Assembly (NCBI GenBank): GCA_900554165.1
Contig: USGR01000050.1
Span: 1-6,697 of the forward strand
Direction of reading: 5' to 3'
DNA: 6,697 nt
Source: an uncultured Oscillospiraceae bacterium
GTDB taxonomy: Bacteria; Bacillota_A; Clostridia; Oscillospirales; Acutalibacteraceae
Within the stretch, counting starts at the first letter, position 1. The number at the start of each line of letters is the position of its first letter. The position numbers and the translations under genes are program-made. The notes under the pieces are model-generated. The model ran no database searches. It was not told the DNA's origin and saw nothing but the letters and a program-made list of their open reading frames with translations. This document shows, piece by piece, positions 1 through 4,687 of the stretch.

Positions 1-304
1 ATGATGAAAGCGGACTTGATTTCTCAAAGTCCGCTTTCAGTCGCCGAGATACATATGCAGCAACAATTACACTGTTTAACACATTTCGCGCCTCATTGTT
101 GAGGGCAAAAAATGTTTCGGAATGCTGTATTTCACCATTCTGATCACGGTAAGCCCTATTAGGCATCTTCACAAACAAGCCGTTTTTACCATTCATGACG
201 GTAAATCCTCTCACGATAAAATTGCCTCCGATATTTACACTGGCGGACGCTTTGATATTGTTGTCTGAGTTGAACATTCTGTCAATCTGCGCTTTGATTT
301 TCAT
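1..304 (-). CDS. SpoVG-family protein of a mobile element (partial, runs off left edge)
   Basis: The frame opens at an ATG at 304 and stays open for 101 codons to the window edge, so the C-terminus is missing. The start is set by AAAGGA seven bases upstream. Residues about 18-46 (SASVNIGGNFIVRGF, then NGKNGLFVKMPNR) match the SpoVG fold, in which a strand pair with a 'V.DIRVI.G.NGLFVAMPS'-like core is followed by a C-terminal helix (here NNEARNVLNSVIVAAY, residues about 69-84). SpoVG proteins are small RNA/DNA-binding regulators. The family name comes from sporulation septation, but paralogues are common as cargo of clostridial conjugative elements, and this copy is more likely one of those than the chromosomal spoVG. 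The gene starts 15 bases after the AbrB-like gene stops and is the fourth gene of the methyltransferase operon. The SpoVG core ends near residue 85, so the stop is probably just outside the window. Confidence 0.8.
   Translation of the reverse strand, partial: MKIKAQIDRMFNSDNNIKASASVNIGGNFIVRGFTVMNGKNGLFVKMPNRAYRDQNGEIQHSETFFALNNEARNVLNSVIVAAYVSRRLKADFEKSSPLSS
5..39. repeat. perfect inverted repeat at end of the SpoVG-like frame
   Basis: TGAAAGCGGACTT at 5-17 and its exact complement at 27-39 form a 13-bp stem with a 9-base loop. It lies inside the still-open reading frame, about 13 codons after the conserved SpoVG core. There is no long T-run on either side inside the window (minus strand continues TCATCAT), so it is at best a weak terminator. 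It could also be an end-of-operon structure whose tail is outside the window. Confidence 0.5.
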
Positions 305-319
305 AGTCAATCCTTTCTT

Positions 320-652
320 TTATTCTATACTTAATGATTTATACTTTTCATTTGCGGTTTTGTCCTGACGTTCTCCCCACAGCACGGACAAATGAATAAG
401 CGCAGCACGCTGTTCGGCAGGCGATAGGGTATCAAGGAACTGCAGGAGAGCTTTGTCATTTGTGCTCTTATCTGTACTCTTTAGATTATCACGGCAGTCG
501 TCACAGAGCTTTTCGCGCTTAATAACAACCGTGCGGTCATCCTGCTCGGCAAAGGACAGTACGTCGTTATATCCAAATCCGACGCGTTGCCGGATTTCCT
601 GCGGAATTGTCACCCTCCCGCGCTTGCCGAGAATGCGAAGCAGCTTAATCAT
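320..652 (-). CDS. AbrB/MazE/SpoVT-type DNA-binding regulator with short CxxC motif
   Basis: The 110-residue protein begins MIKLLRILGKRGRVTIPQEI, a textbook AbrB/SpoVT swapped-hairpin domain (residues about 5-50: GRVTIPQEIRQRVGF, then NDVLSFAEQDDRTVVIKRE). Such domains dimerise and bind DNA as transition-state regulators or antitoxins. Residues 54-57 give a CDDC pair, a possible metal site. The rest is a predicted helical tail (LLQFLDTLSPAEQRAALIHL). ATG at 652 is chosen because GGGGAGG lies six bases upstream. The in-frame ATG at 658 sits directly against that site, and the longer frame reaching 853 only shadows the neighbouring gene. It overlaps the end of the upstream cysteine-rich gene by 8 bases, so translational coupling is likely. 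No toxin gene accompanies it, so a regulator of the element is more likely than an antitoxin. Confidence 0.85.
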   Translation of the reverse strand: MIKLLRILGKRGRVTIPQEIRQRVGFGYNDVLSFAEQDDRTVVIKREKLCDDCRDNLKSTDKSTNDKALLQFLDTLSPAEQRAALIHLSVLWGERQDKTANEKYKSLSIE

Positions 653-899
653 TGTCATCCTCCCCGTATTTGACACGATTGATCTGTTTCCACAGGCACT
701 CCCCACAGCTGGAGCAACAGTAGGGACAGCTGTTACAGTCATTGCCGTAATCTTTACAGCAACGTTCTTCGCTGTCAGATTTCTGAACAATAATGCGGGA
801 ACCGTCACTAAACACTTCCAGTGCCATGCCAGGTAGCATGTTGAGTTCTGCAAACAGTCCCTTTGGCAAGGGTATTATTTCAAATTGATAGTCTTTCAT
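645..899 (-). CDS. small AbrB-like protein with cysteine-rich tail
   Basis: This 84-residue protein has two parts. Residues about 8-40 (IIPLPKGLFAELNMLPGMALEV, then DGSRIIVQK) follow the AbrB/MazE pattern of 'lPk.lre.lgl.pGd.leV...dg.iviqk', though with a degenerate start. Residues about 47-69 hold nine cysteines in CC, CxxC and CCxxC spacings (CCKDYGNDCNSC, then PYCCSSCGEC), suggesting a zinc or iron-sulphur site. The ATG at 899 directly follows the methyltransferase stop (TGA then ATG), with AAGGA eight bases upstream of the start. Its own stop overlaps the start of the next AbrB-like gene. The pair probably acts together, perhaps as a heteromer, but that is inference. I know no characterised protein with this arrangement. 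Confidence 0.75.
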   Translation of the reverse strand: MKDYQFEIIPLPKGLFAELNMLPGMALEVFSDGSRIIVQKSDSEERCCKDYGNDCNSCPYCCSSCGECLWKQINRVKYGEDDND

Positions 900-1715
900 T
901 CATATTATCCTTCCATCTAAATCAAAAATTGTGAGCTGCTCCGTCATTCGAGCTCTTTCGGTTGTGTCGTAATTGGAAATCAGCAGTTCTGGATACTGCC
1001 TCCCGCCGTCATACCTCTGCGCCAAGTTGGACAGTCTCTCTGTGCTTTCTATCATGATTCCATCATGCGAATAAAGCGCGCGTATTTCCGGGCAGTCGTT
1101 GTATGACAGCAGGAATTTGCCGCTGATACCTTGCAGGGTATCAGCAAGTCCTGCATGGTCAAATCCACCTTGAGACGCAGTGTCATAGCATTTGTCTGCA
1201 TTGTAGTACGGCGGATCACAGTAGAAAAAGCTGTCCGGTCTGTCATACTGCTCAATGAGCTTTAGACAGTCCTTGTTTTCAATGACAACCCTTTGCAGCC
1301 GCTTGGCCGCAGCGTCTATCAAAGGGTAATCGCTCCACAAAGAGTGCGGCTGACCTCCAAAGGTACGTGTTGCTGATGAATAGCTATAGCGGATAAGCGC
1401 ATAATAGTATGCCGCTCGGCGCACATCCGGGATATTTGCCTGCGCATTGAGCATCTGCTTCATATATTTAAAATCCAGCCGAGAGTTTAACAGGTAGCGC
1501 AGCTCCTCCTTGAGCTTTTCCGGCTCCTCTCTGACACATCGGTACAAATTGACAAGGCTGCCGTTTAAATCGTTGAACACCTCCATGTCGTTTGGCGGTT
1601 TGTGAAACAGCACCCATCCAGCTCCGCCGAACACCTCGATATATCGCTCAAACTCAAGCGGAAACCTTGCGACTATTTCGTCTCGCAGCGCTTTCTTTCC
1701 TCCTACCCATGACAT
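900..1715 (-). CDS. D12-class DNA adenine (N6) methyltransferase
   Basis: The enzyme transfers methyl from S-adenosylmethionine to adenine N6 in DNA. From ATG 1715 it has 271 residues, normal for Dam-like enzymes. Family motifs: SWVGGKKALRDEI at the N-terminus and YIEVFGGAGWVLF (AdoMet binding), then EVFNDLNGSLVNLYR, and the catalytic motif FFYCDPPYY about 165 residues in. ELLISNY near the end is also typical. No restriction enzyme lies beside it, so it is probably an orphan methylase that protects the element or regulates its genes. The start is uncertain. Homology should begin about INSFMSW. ATG 1715 lies 17 bases from the strong AAGAGGTGAT site (1731-1740), ATC at 1725-1727 lies at ideal spacing, and the only farther upstream ATG (1805) is inside a terminator stem. 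The stop abuts the next gene's ATG, so this is the first gene of the four-gene operon. Confidence 0.9.
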   Translation of the reverse strand: MSWVGGKKALRDEIVARFPLEFERYIEVFGGAGWVLFHKPPNDMEVFNDLNGSLVNLYRCVREEPEKLKEELRYLLNSRLDFKYMKQMLNAQANIPDVRRAAYYYALIRYSYSSATRTFGGQPHSLWSDYPLIDAAAKRLQRVVIENKDCLKLIEQYDRPDSFFYCDPPYYNADKCYDTASQGGFDHAGLADTLQGISGKFLLSYNDCPEIRALYSHDGIMIESTERLSNLAQRYDGGRQYPELLISNYDTTERARMTEQLTIFDLDGRII

Positions 1716-1772
1716 AAAGCTGTTGATAGGATCACCTCTTTCATAAGGCGTTCGCGTGTATGGAGCAAAAAC

Positions 1773-1827
1773 AAAAAAAGGCCGTTTTCCATGTATGCTT
1801 TCCATACACGCAAAACGACCTCTTTTT
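1773..1827. terminator. strong two-way intrinsic terminator
   Basis: Arms 1780-1797 and 1803-1820 form an 18-bp stem with one G-G mismatch and two G-U pairs, closed by a five-base loop. On the minus strand it is followed by T7 (complement of 1773-1779) then GTTTTTG. On the plus strand it is followed by TCTTTTT (1821-1827). It follows the stop of the 1840-2247 gene by about 20 bases and precedes the methyltransferase operon, for which I see no clear promoter downstream of it. Confidence 0.88.
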
Positions 1828-1839
1828 AGTCTTGTTTCT

Positions 1840-2247
1840 TTACATCAAATTGAAAATGTTGCCGTTTTCACCTATCAGCGGACAATCCGGCTTTTTCCTT
1901 TGCTCTGACGGCGTATTCTCCATATATCCACCGAGTTTATTTTGAACATAGTCCGAAAGCCAAGTACCGCCCAAAATAGCATGCGTTTTCAGTCTCCATA
2001 CGGCCAATCTCCCAGCATCCAGTTTCACATTATCATCGAAAAGAAATAGCATATTTGTGAGACCGTCGTGTTCAAAGCTCACTGCATTTTGAAAGCTGCT
2101 GCCGTTTAGTAAAATTTTTTCTTCTGTCAGTTCTTTGTTAATATCCTCCTGCCATTTCTGCAAATTTCCACCGCAGCCCTGTATGATGAGGCCCTCCTTT
2201 CCCTGCATTTTACGAAGTTCTTCGCTGCTCACTTGTGTAATACTCAT
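1840..2247 (-). CDS. conserved hypothetical protein of clostridial conjugative elements, probably C-terminally shortened
   Basis: The 135-residue protein begins MSITQVSSEELRKMQGKEGL. The start is certain: a full AAGGAGGTGAAAAAC site precedes ATG 2247. No catalytic motif, signal peptide or membrane segment is visible. It is soluble, with a central hydrophobic stretch (LTNMLFLFDDNVKLDAGRLA) and a conserved-looking segment WRLKTHAILGGTWLSDYVQNK. I recall proteins with this N-terminal region from Tn1549-like integrative elements, where they continue past a GNIFNLM-type segment into a second domain. Here the frame stops directly after GNIFNLM, so this copy may have lost its C-terminal half. That comparison is from memory and unverified. 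Function unknown. A terminator follows the stop and another hairpin precedes the gene, making it a single-gene unit. Confidence 0.75.
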   Translation of the reverse strand: MSITQVSSEELRKMQGKEGLIIQGCGGNLQKWQEDINKELTEEKILLNGSSFQNAVSFEHDGLTNMLFLFDDNVKLDAGRLAVWRLKTHAILGGTWLSDYVQNKLGGYMENTPSEQRKKPDCPLIGENGNIFNLM

Positions 2248-2256
2248 TGTTTTTCA

Positions 2257-2265
2257 CCTCCTTAT
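2257..2265 (-). promoter_or_regulatory. strong Shine-Dalgarno of the 1840-2247 gene
   Basis: AAGGAGGTG on the minus strand, followed about seven bases later by ATG 2247, is nearly the full complement of the 16S rRNA 3' end. It fixes the start and suggests high translation once the message is made. Confidence 0.8.
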
Positions 2266-2285
2266 TTTCACATTATTTCAGTATA

Positions 2286-2320
2286 TAAAAAGCAGATAGG
2301 AATTTCTTCCTATCTGCTTT
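2286..2320 (-). terminator. intrinsic terminator or attenuator upstream of the 1840-2247 gene
   Basis: AAAGCAGATAGGAA (2289-2302) pairs perfectly with 2307-2320, giving a 14-bp stem with a four-base loop. On the minus strand the stem runs into TTTTTATATAC, so it should stop minus-strand transcription about 40 bases before the next ATG. On the plus strand there is no T-run. Since no clear promoter lies between this hairpin and the gene, it may work as an attenuator. Confidence 0.75.
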
Positions 2321-2425
2321 CTGACCTTAATTTATCTGTACGAGAGTTCATGTCCTTACACAATGGAAAAAATGTGGTTTTACATCTATGGTTTTGTAAC
2401 TTGAAAAACCGCCAGTTGTATACAA

Positions 2426-2452
2426 GAAAACCCCGATACAATCGGGGTTTTC
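2426..2452. terminator. hairpin downstream of the partial tRNA copy, likely terminator
   Basis: GAAAACCCCGAT (2426-2437) pairs perfectly with 2441-2452 around a three-base loop, a 12-bp stem whose base is an A/T run. On the minus strand it ends GGGGTTTTCTTG, on the plus strand GGGGTTTTCTCC. It sits about 30 bases past the partial tRNA copy in the minus direction, the place expected for a tRNA terminator. Confidence 0.65.
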
Positions 2453-2482
2453 TCCGGCAATATCTTTTTTATTGCCTCTTTA

Positions 2483-2503
2483 TGGTCCGAGTGGCGGGAC
2501 TTG
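2483..2503 (-). repeat. partial copy of tRNA-Pro 3' end (att-like direct repeat)
   Basis: These 21 bases are identical to 2650-2670, the T-loop-to-CCA end of tRNA-Pro. They start TGGTCCGAG and end GGGACTTG on the plus strand. Identity stops at both flanks: A at 2482 against G at 2649, and G at 2504 against A at 2671. The rest of a tRNA is absent here. Such short 3'-end copies arise when a tyrosine-recombinase element integrates into a tRNA gene. Confidence 0.8.
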
Positions 2504-2614
2504 GGTGTTGCTCTAAGCAGTCACTTTCAGTAGCCCTCCCAGCAGCTGATATATTTTATTAGTCTTCATATTCCAAGTGCAAATTAGTGGGTTCGCGCCC
2601 ACCTGCTCCGACGC

Positions 2615-2647
2615 AAAAAAGCACCGCCCACAAGGGACGGTGCTTTT
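2615..2647 (-). terminator. intrinsic terminator of tRNA-Pro
   Basis: AAAAGCACCG (2617-2626) pairs with 2638-2647, and CCC (2627-2629) pairs with GGG (2634-2636), leaving one bulged base and a four-base loop. On the minus strand the stem is followed by six Ts. It begins two bases after the encoded CCA of the tRNA. Confidence 0.88.
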
Positions 2648-2649
2648 CG

Positions 2650-2670
2650 TGGTCCGAGTGGCGGGACTTG
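2650..2670 (-). repeat. att-like repeat inside tRNA-Pro
   Basis: This is the tRNA-resident copy of the 21-base direct repeat, covering T-loop to CCA and keeping the tRNA intact, as expected for the attachment site restored at the tRNA side. Its partner starts 167 bases away, at 2483. Confidence 0.75.
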
Positions 2671-2726
2671 AACCCACGGCCTCTTGGTCCCGAACCAAGC
2701 GCGATACCAAACTTCGCCACACCCGG
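2650..2726 (-). tRNA. tRNA-Pro (anticodon CGG)
   Basis: The 77 bases fold as a complete cloverleaf. The acceptor CCGGGTG pairs with CACTCGG (one G-U). The D arm carries GTTTGGTAT. The anticodon stem CTTGG/CCAAG encloses loop TTCGGGA with anticodon CGG, reading proline codon CCG. A five-base variable loop follows, then T arm GTGGG-TTCAAGT-CCCGC (one G-U) and discriminator A. CCA is encoded. A near-consensus promoter lies upstream and a terminator directly downstream, so it is a single-gene unit. Its 3' 21 bases double as an attachment-type repeat. Confidence 0.95.
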
Positions 2727-2747
2727 ATATATCAAGCAACGCATATT

Positions 2748-2776
2748 AGTATACATTATCATAAGCAAAAATTCAA
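2748..2776 (-). promoter_or_regulatory. sigma-A-type promoter of tRNA-Pro
   Basis: On the minus strand, -35 TTGAAT (2771-2776) and -10 TATACT (2748-2753) are separated by exactly 17 bases. Transcription should begin near 2740, about 14 bases before the mature tRNA 5' end. Confidence 0.85.
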
Positions 2777-2851
2777 GCATTAATTTTAATCAATCTTCAA
2801 GTATTCCTCTTGATTTTTTATAATCGTAGTAACTGCTATGCATCCGCTTCT

Positions 2852-3238
2852 TCATTTTTCATTTATTTTGAATGCAGATGGACAAAGTTCGTTAAGTTTT
2901 ATTGTTTTTGTCTCTGAACCATTAGACATAATTATATCCATGTCCTCTGAAAACTCTGATAACACTTGCCTACATATCCCGCATGGATATGTATAGCCCT
3001 TAAGGCTACTTACGATAGCTATAGCCGTAAAAGATATCTTCCCGGCATTCACGGCTTTTGCCGCTGCCGCACGTTCTGCACATATGCTCGCACCATATGA
3101 TGCGTTTTCAATATTGCTTCCAGTATATACAATTCCGTCGGAGGTAAGTAAAGCGGCACCTACACTTACCCCAGAATACGGAGCATATGCTTTCTCCATA
3201 GCCTCATATGCCATTTTTAATAATGCATTATAATCCAT
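2852..3238 (-). CDS. cdd: cytidine deaminase
   Basis: The 128-residue protein deaminates cytidine and deoxycytidine to uridine and deoxyuridine in pyrimidine salvage. It is the short homotetrameric type. Zinc ligands are C53 of the CAE motif (SICAERAA, with E55 the proton shuttle) and C86/C89 of PCGICRQ. NIENASYG (42-49) binds the nucleoside, and a final LCPSAF segment is also typical. ATG 3238 is chosen: GAGAGG lies three bases upstream (short spacing). An in-frame TTG at 3253 would add five residues but has no binding site. The gene stands alone, 217 bases after the RNHCP gene, with no clear terminator between it and the tRNA promoter. The pyrimidine-nucleoside theme is shared with the uridine-kinase-like gene at 4040. 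Confidence 0.95.
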   Translation of the reverse strand: MDYNALLKMAYEAMEKAYAPYSGVSVGAALLTSDGIVYTGSNIENASYGASICAERAAAAKAVNAGKISFTAIAIVSSLKGYTYPCGICRQVLSEFSEDMDIIMSNGSETKTIKLNELCPSAFKINEK

Positions 3239-3310
3239 AGACCTCTCACACAATTAGTTATGATAATAGTGTATCATTACGTGCATTTGCACAGCGCTTC
3301 ACATTATCAA

Positions 3311-3382
3311 ATTGACCGGTGTACACCAATATATTTATATCTTTCAAACTATTTTTCAATACCGGATATTTACTGTAAATAT
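3311..3382. promoter_or_regulatory. two short palindromes upstream of cdd
   Basis: GGTGTACACC (3318-3327) is a perfect 10-bp palindrome, and ATATTTAC-T-GTAAATAT (3366-3382) is an 8-bp inverted repeat, 80-145 bases upstream of the cdd start in an AT-rich gap. They could be operators for cdd, but I cannot place a convincing promoter beside them. Confidence 0.3.
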
Positions 3383-3455
3383 ATCTTTTAACGTCAATTC
3401 TGCTCTAAATTTTGATTTGGTTAATTCTATTAGCACATGCAGATATTTTTGTCAG

Positions 3456-3767
3456 CTATATTTCTGGCGGATTAGCCGACAACTCTATTATTTTATCAAA
3501 GTCGTCATCCGACGCCGCTATGTTTCTCTTTATAGCGCCGCAGCTTTCACATCGATATATTATCTTAAAGGTGTCACGATATTTCTCAACGCCAATGGGA
3601 CGCAATATTCCCTTGCAGCCGCATTGCCTGTCACCTGGATTAACGTCTACATGTAAAGATGATAGGCAGACAGGACAATGGTCGCGTGCCGTATATTTCA
3701 GCGGTGAAACATCCGCTCCGCAAACCTTGCATTTAAAGGCTTCATCGCGCATTGTAAAATTTTTCAT
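3456..3767 (-). CDS. RNHCP-domain protein (zinc-ribbon-like)
   Basis: The 103-residue protein has the signature of the RNHCP family around residues 26-60 (TARDHCPVCLSSLHVDVNPG, then DRQCGCKGILRPIGV). The first motif reads RDHCP here instead of RNHCP. Eight cysteines fall in four pairs (C13/C16, C31/C34, C49/C51, C73/C76), strongly suggesting two zinc-binding ribbons. The function of this family is not established. Nucleic-acid binding is a reasonable guess from the fold. The start is ATG 3767, with AAAGGA six bases upstream. ATG 3785 would add six residues but lacks a binding site. No signal peptide or membrane segment is seen, so it should be cytosolic. It is monocistronic by spacing (272 bases upstream, 217 downstream). 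Confidence 0.88.
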   Translation of the reverse strand: MKNFTMRDEAFKCKVCGADVSPLKYTARDHCPVCLSSLHVDVNPGDRQCGCKGILRPIGVEKYRDTFKIIYRCESCGAIKRNIAASDDDFDKIIELSANPPEI

Positions 3768-3929
3768 TTTTATTCCTTTTGACATTTTATTTTAAACTTG
3801 GCATTTGCCAGCTATAATTTCATATAACTTAAATAGCGTCCCAGTTTGGCATAATCAGTTATAATAAGCAGACAATTTCACAGAGCATGTGGAATTAAAA
3901 TATCTTCCAAGTTCATTGGATTCCTAAGT

Positions 3930-3979
3930 CAATATATTTTTGTGTTCCCGCTACTGCGTGGTCGGAACACAAAAAATTG
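3930..3979. repeat. long inverted repeat with T-run on the 5' side
   Basis: TTTTTGTGTTCC (3937-3948) and its exact complement (3964-3975) enclose a 15-base loop that itself contains CGC/GCG. CAA and TTG extend the base with bulges. On both strands the T-run precedes the stem and As follow it, so it is not a normal intrinsic terminator. It lies in the 272-base gap between the kinase gene and the RNHCP gene. That gap also holds CTTTATAA/TTATAAAG (3996-4025) and TGGCA/TGCCA near 3800, and no other gene. Confidence 0.6.
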
Positions 3980-4039
3980 AGATTAAAACGTAAACCTTTA
4001 TAAGTGCTGCTTCGTTTTTATAAAGCGTCAGAAAACATT

Positions 4040-4600
4040 TTATATAATGCCTTTAACATAGCACGTTATTATTTTTATTGCATTATCAAAGGAGTTTGAG
4101 CCATTGATTATTAAATCGGCGCGCCACTTTGTCGGCGCAACATACTCATCGTGCCGATAGCGCACAAAATCTAAATACACATCGGTAATCTCATCAAATG
4201 TCAGCCCTCGCTTCATATTGCGCCGCAGACGCCGAACAATGCGTTCATCCGCCTGACAGTCTATAAACAAACGCAAGTCAAGCTTATTGTATATTTCATC
4301 ATCCCATAAGGTCAAAAGCCCTTCGATAATAACTATCTGAGTATGTCCGTCTATCAGTATCTCATCTAAATCATGCTTAAGCTTAGGCAGGTCAAATGAC
4401 GATGGGTGATTATCGTCTCTATAAGGCTTGCCCGTTATCGGAGCGTTTACAATCTGACGTTCCTCCGGCGCCTTAAAATAAGCATCCATGTTCAGCGTCA
4501 AAACTTCTAAGCCACACAGTGCATCTTGTAAATTTTTCGCAAATGTCGACTTTCCGCTGGCACTTCCACCCGCAATGCCAATAACAAACGCTTTTCCCAT
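4040..4600 (-). CDS. uridine kinase-like P-loop nucleoside kinase
   Basis: The 186-residue protein has the Udk/phosphoribulokinase fold. Walker A is GGSASGKST (11-19). NMDAYFK (38-43) corresponds to the substrate-binding D-x-[FY] motif. NHPSSFDLPKL (64-74) corresponds to the Udk 'HP.aFD...l' motif, IVIIEGLLTL to the Walker B region, and CQADERIVRRLRRNMKRG to the lid. APTKWRADLII matches the C-terminal 'P.k..ADiii' motif. Known family members phosphorylate uridine or cytidine to UMP or CMP using ATP or GTP. It is somewhat short, so another small substrate is possible. ATG 4600 has AGAGGGA nine bases upstream. A TTG at 4633, with GAGGA upstream, could add 11 residues. It follows the acyltransferase by 87 bases with no terminator, so it is probably the last gene of that operon. 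Confidence 0.85.
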   Translation of the reverse strand: MGKAFVIGIAGGSASGKSTFAKNLQDALCGLEVLTLNMDAYFKAPEERQIVNAPITGKPYRDDNHPSSFDLPKLKHDLDEILIDGHTQIVIIEGLLTLWDDEIYNKLDLRLFIDCQADERIVRRLRRNMKRGLTFDEITDVYLDFVRYRHDEYVAPTKWRADLIINGSNSFDNAIKIITCYVKGII

Positions 4601-4687
4601 AGCTATTATTCCCTCTGCTTTTCTATAGAGCAATTTATCTTCCTCAAATGAAACACAGGCACAAAATCGTTAAAGCATCTTATAATG

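Larger units (their letters stand above)
1..2503. mobile_element. part of an integrative element inserted downstream of tRNA-Pro (left end outside window)
   Basis: The claim rests on three things: the duplicated tRNA-Pro 3' end at 2483-2503 and 2650-2670; element-type cargo (D12 methyltransferase, AbrB-like regulators, SpoVG paralogue, conserved conjugative-element protein); and a change to housekeeping genes right of the tRNA. No integrase, relaxase or coupling protein is in view, so conjugative, mobilisable and phage-like elements cannot be told apart. The right border could be either 2503 or 2670. Confidence 0.6.
2248..2649. other. non-coding boundary region between mobile element and tRNA-Pro
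   Basis: This 402-base stretch has no convincing gene. It holds, from right to left: the tRNA terminator (2615-2647); about 110 bases of unrecognised sequence with an 18-codon frame (2513-2569, MKTNKIYQLLGGLLKVTA); a partial copy of the tRNA 3' end (2483-2503); a 7-bp inverted repeat GGCAATA/TATTGCC (2456-2476); a GC-rich hairpin (2426-2452); a 13-codon frame (2310-2351); and the hairpin before the next gene. Confidence 0.7.

Noticed and set aside
453..836. Plus-strand frame of 127 codons
   Set aside because: It is antisense to the two AbrB-like genes, has no ribosome site, and its residues show no domain.
653..853. N-terminal extension of the second AbrB-like protein
   Set aside because: It lies wholly over the cysteine-rich gene in another frame, while the AbrB domain and a strong ribosome site begin at 652.
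2587..2613. Plus-strand GTGGGTTCGCGCCCAC followed by CTGCTCCGACGCA, resembling a tRNA T-arm and 3' end
   Set aside because: The loop is six bases rather than seven, there is no CCA, and no other tRNA part lies upstream. A chance hairpin is the simpler reading.
2513..2823. Several overlapping frames on both strands across the tRNA (about 68-78 codons)
   Set aside because: They read through tRNA-Pro and its terminator and have the 'VRVAGLEPTASW' type of translation well known from tRNA genes. They are not proteins.
3412..3795. Plus-strand frame over the RNHCP gene
   Set aside because: It is antisense to a gene with clear family motifs and has no recognisable domain of its own.
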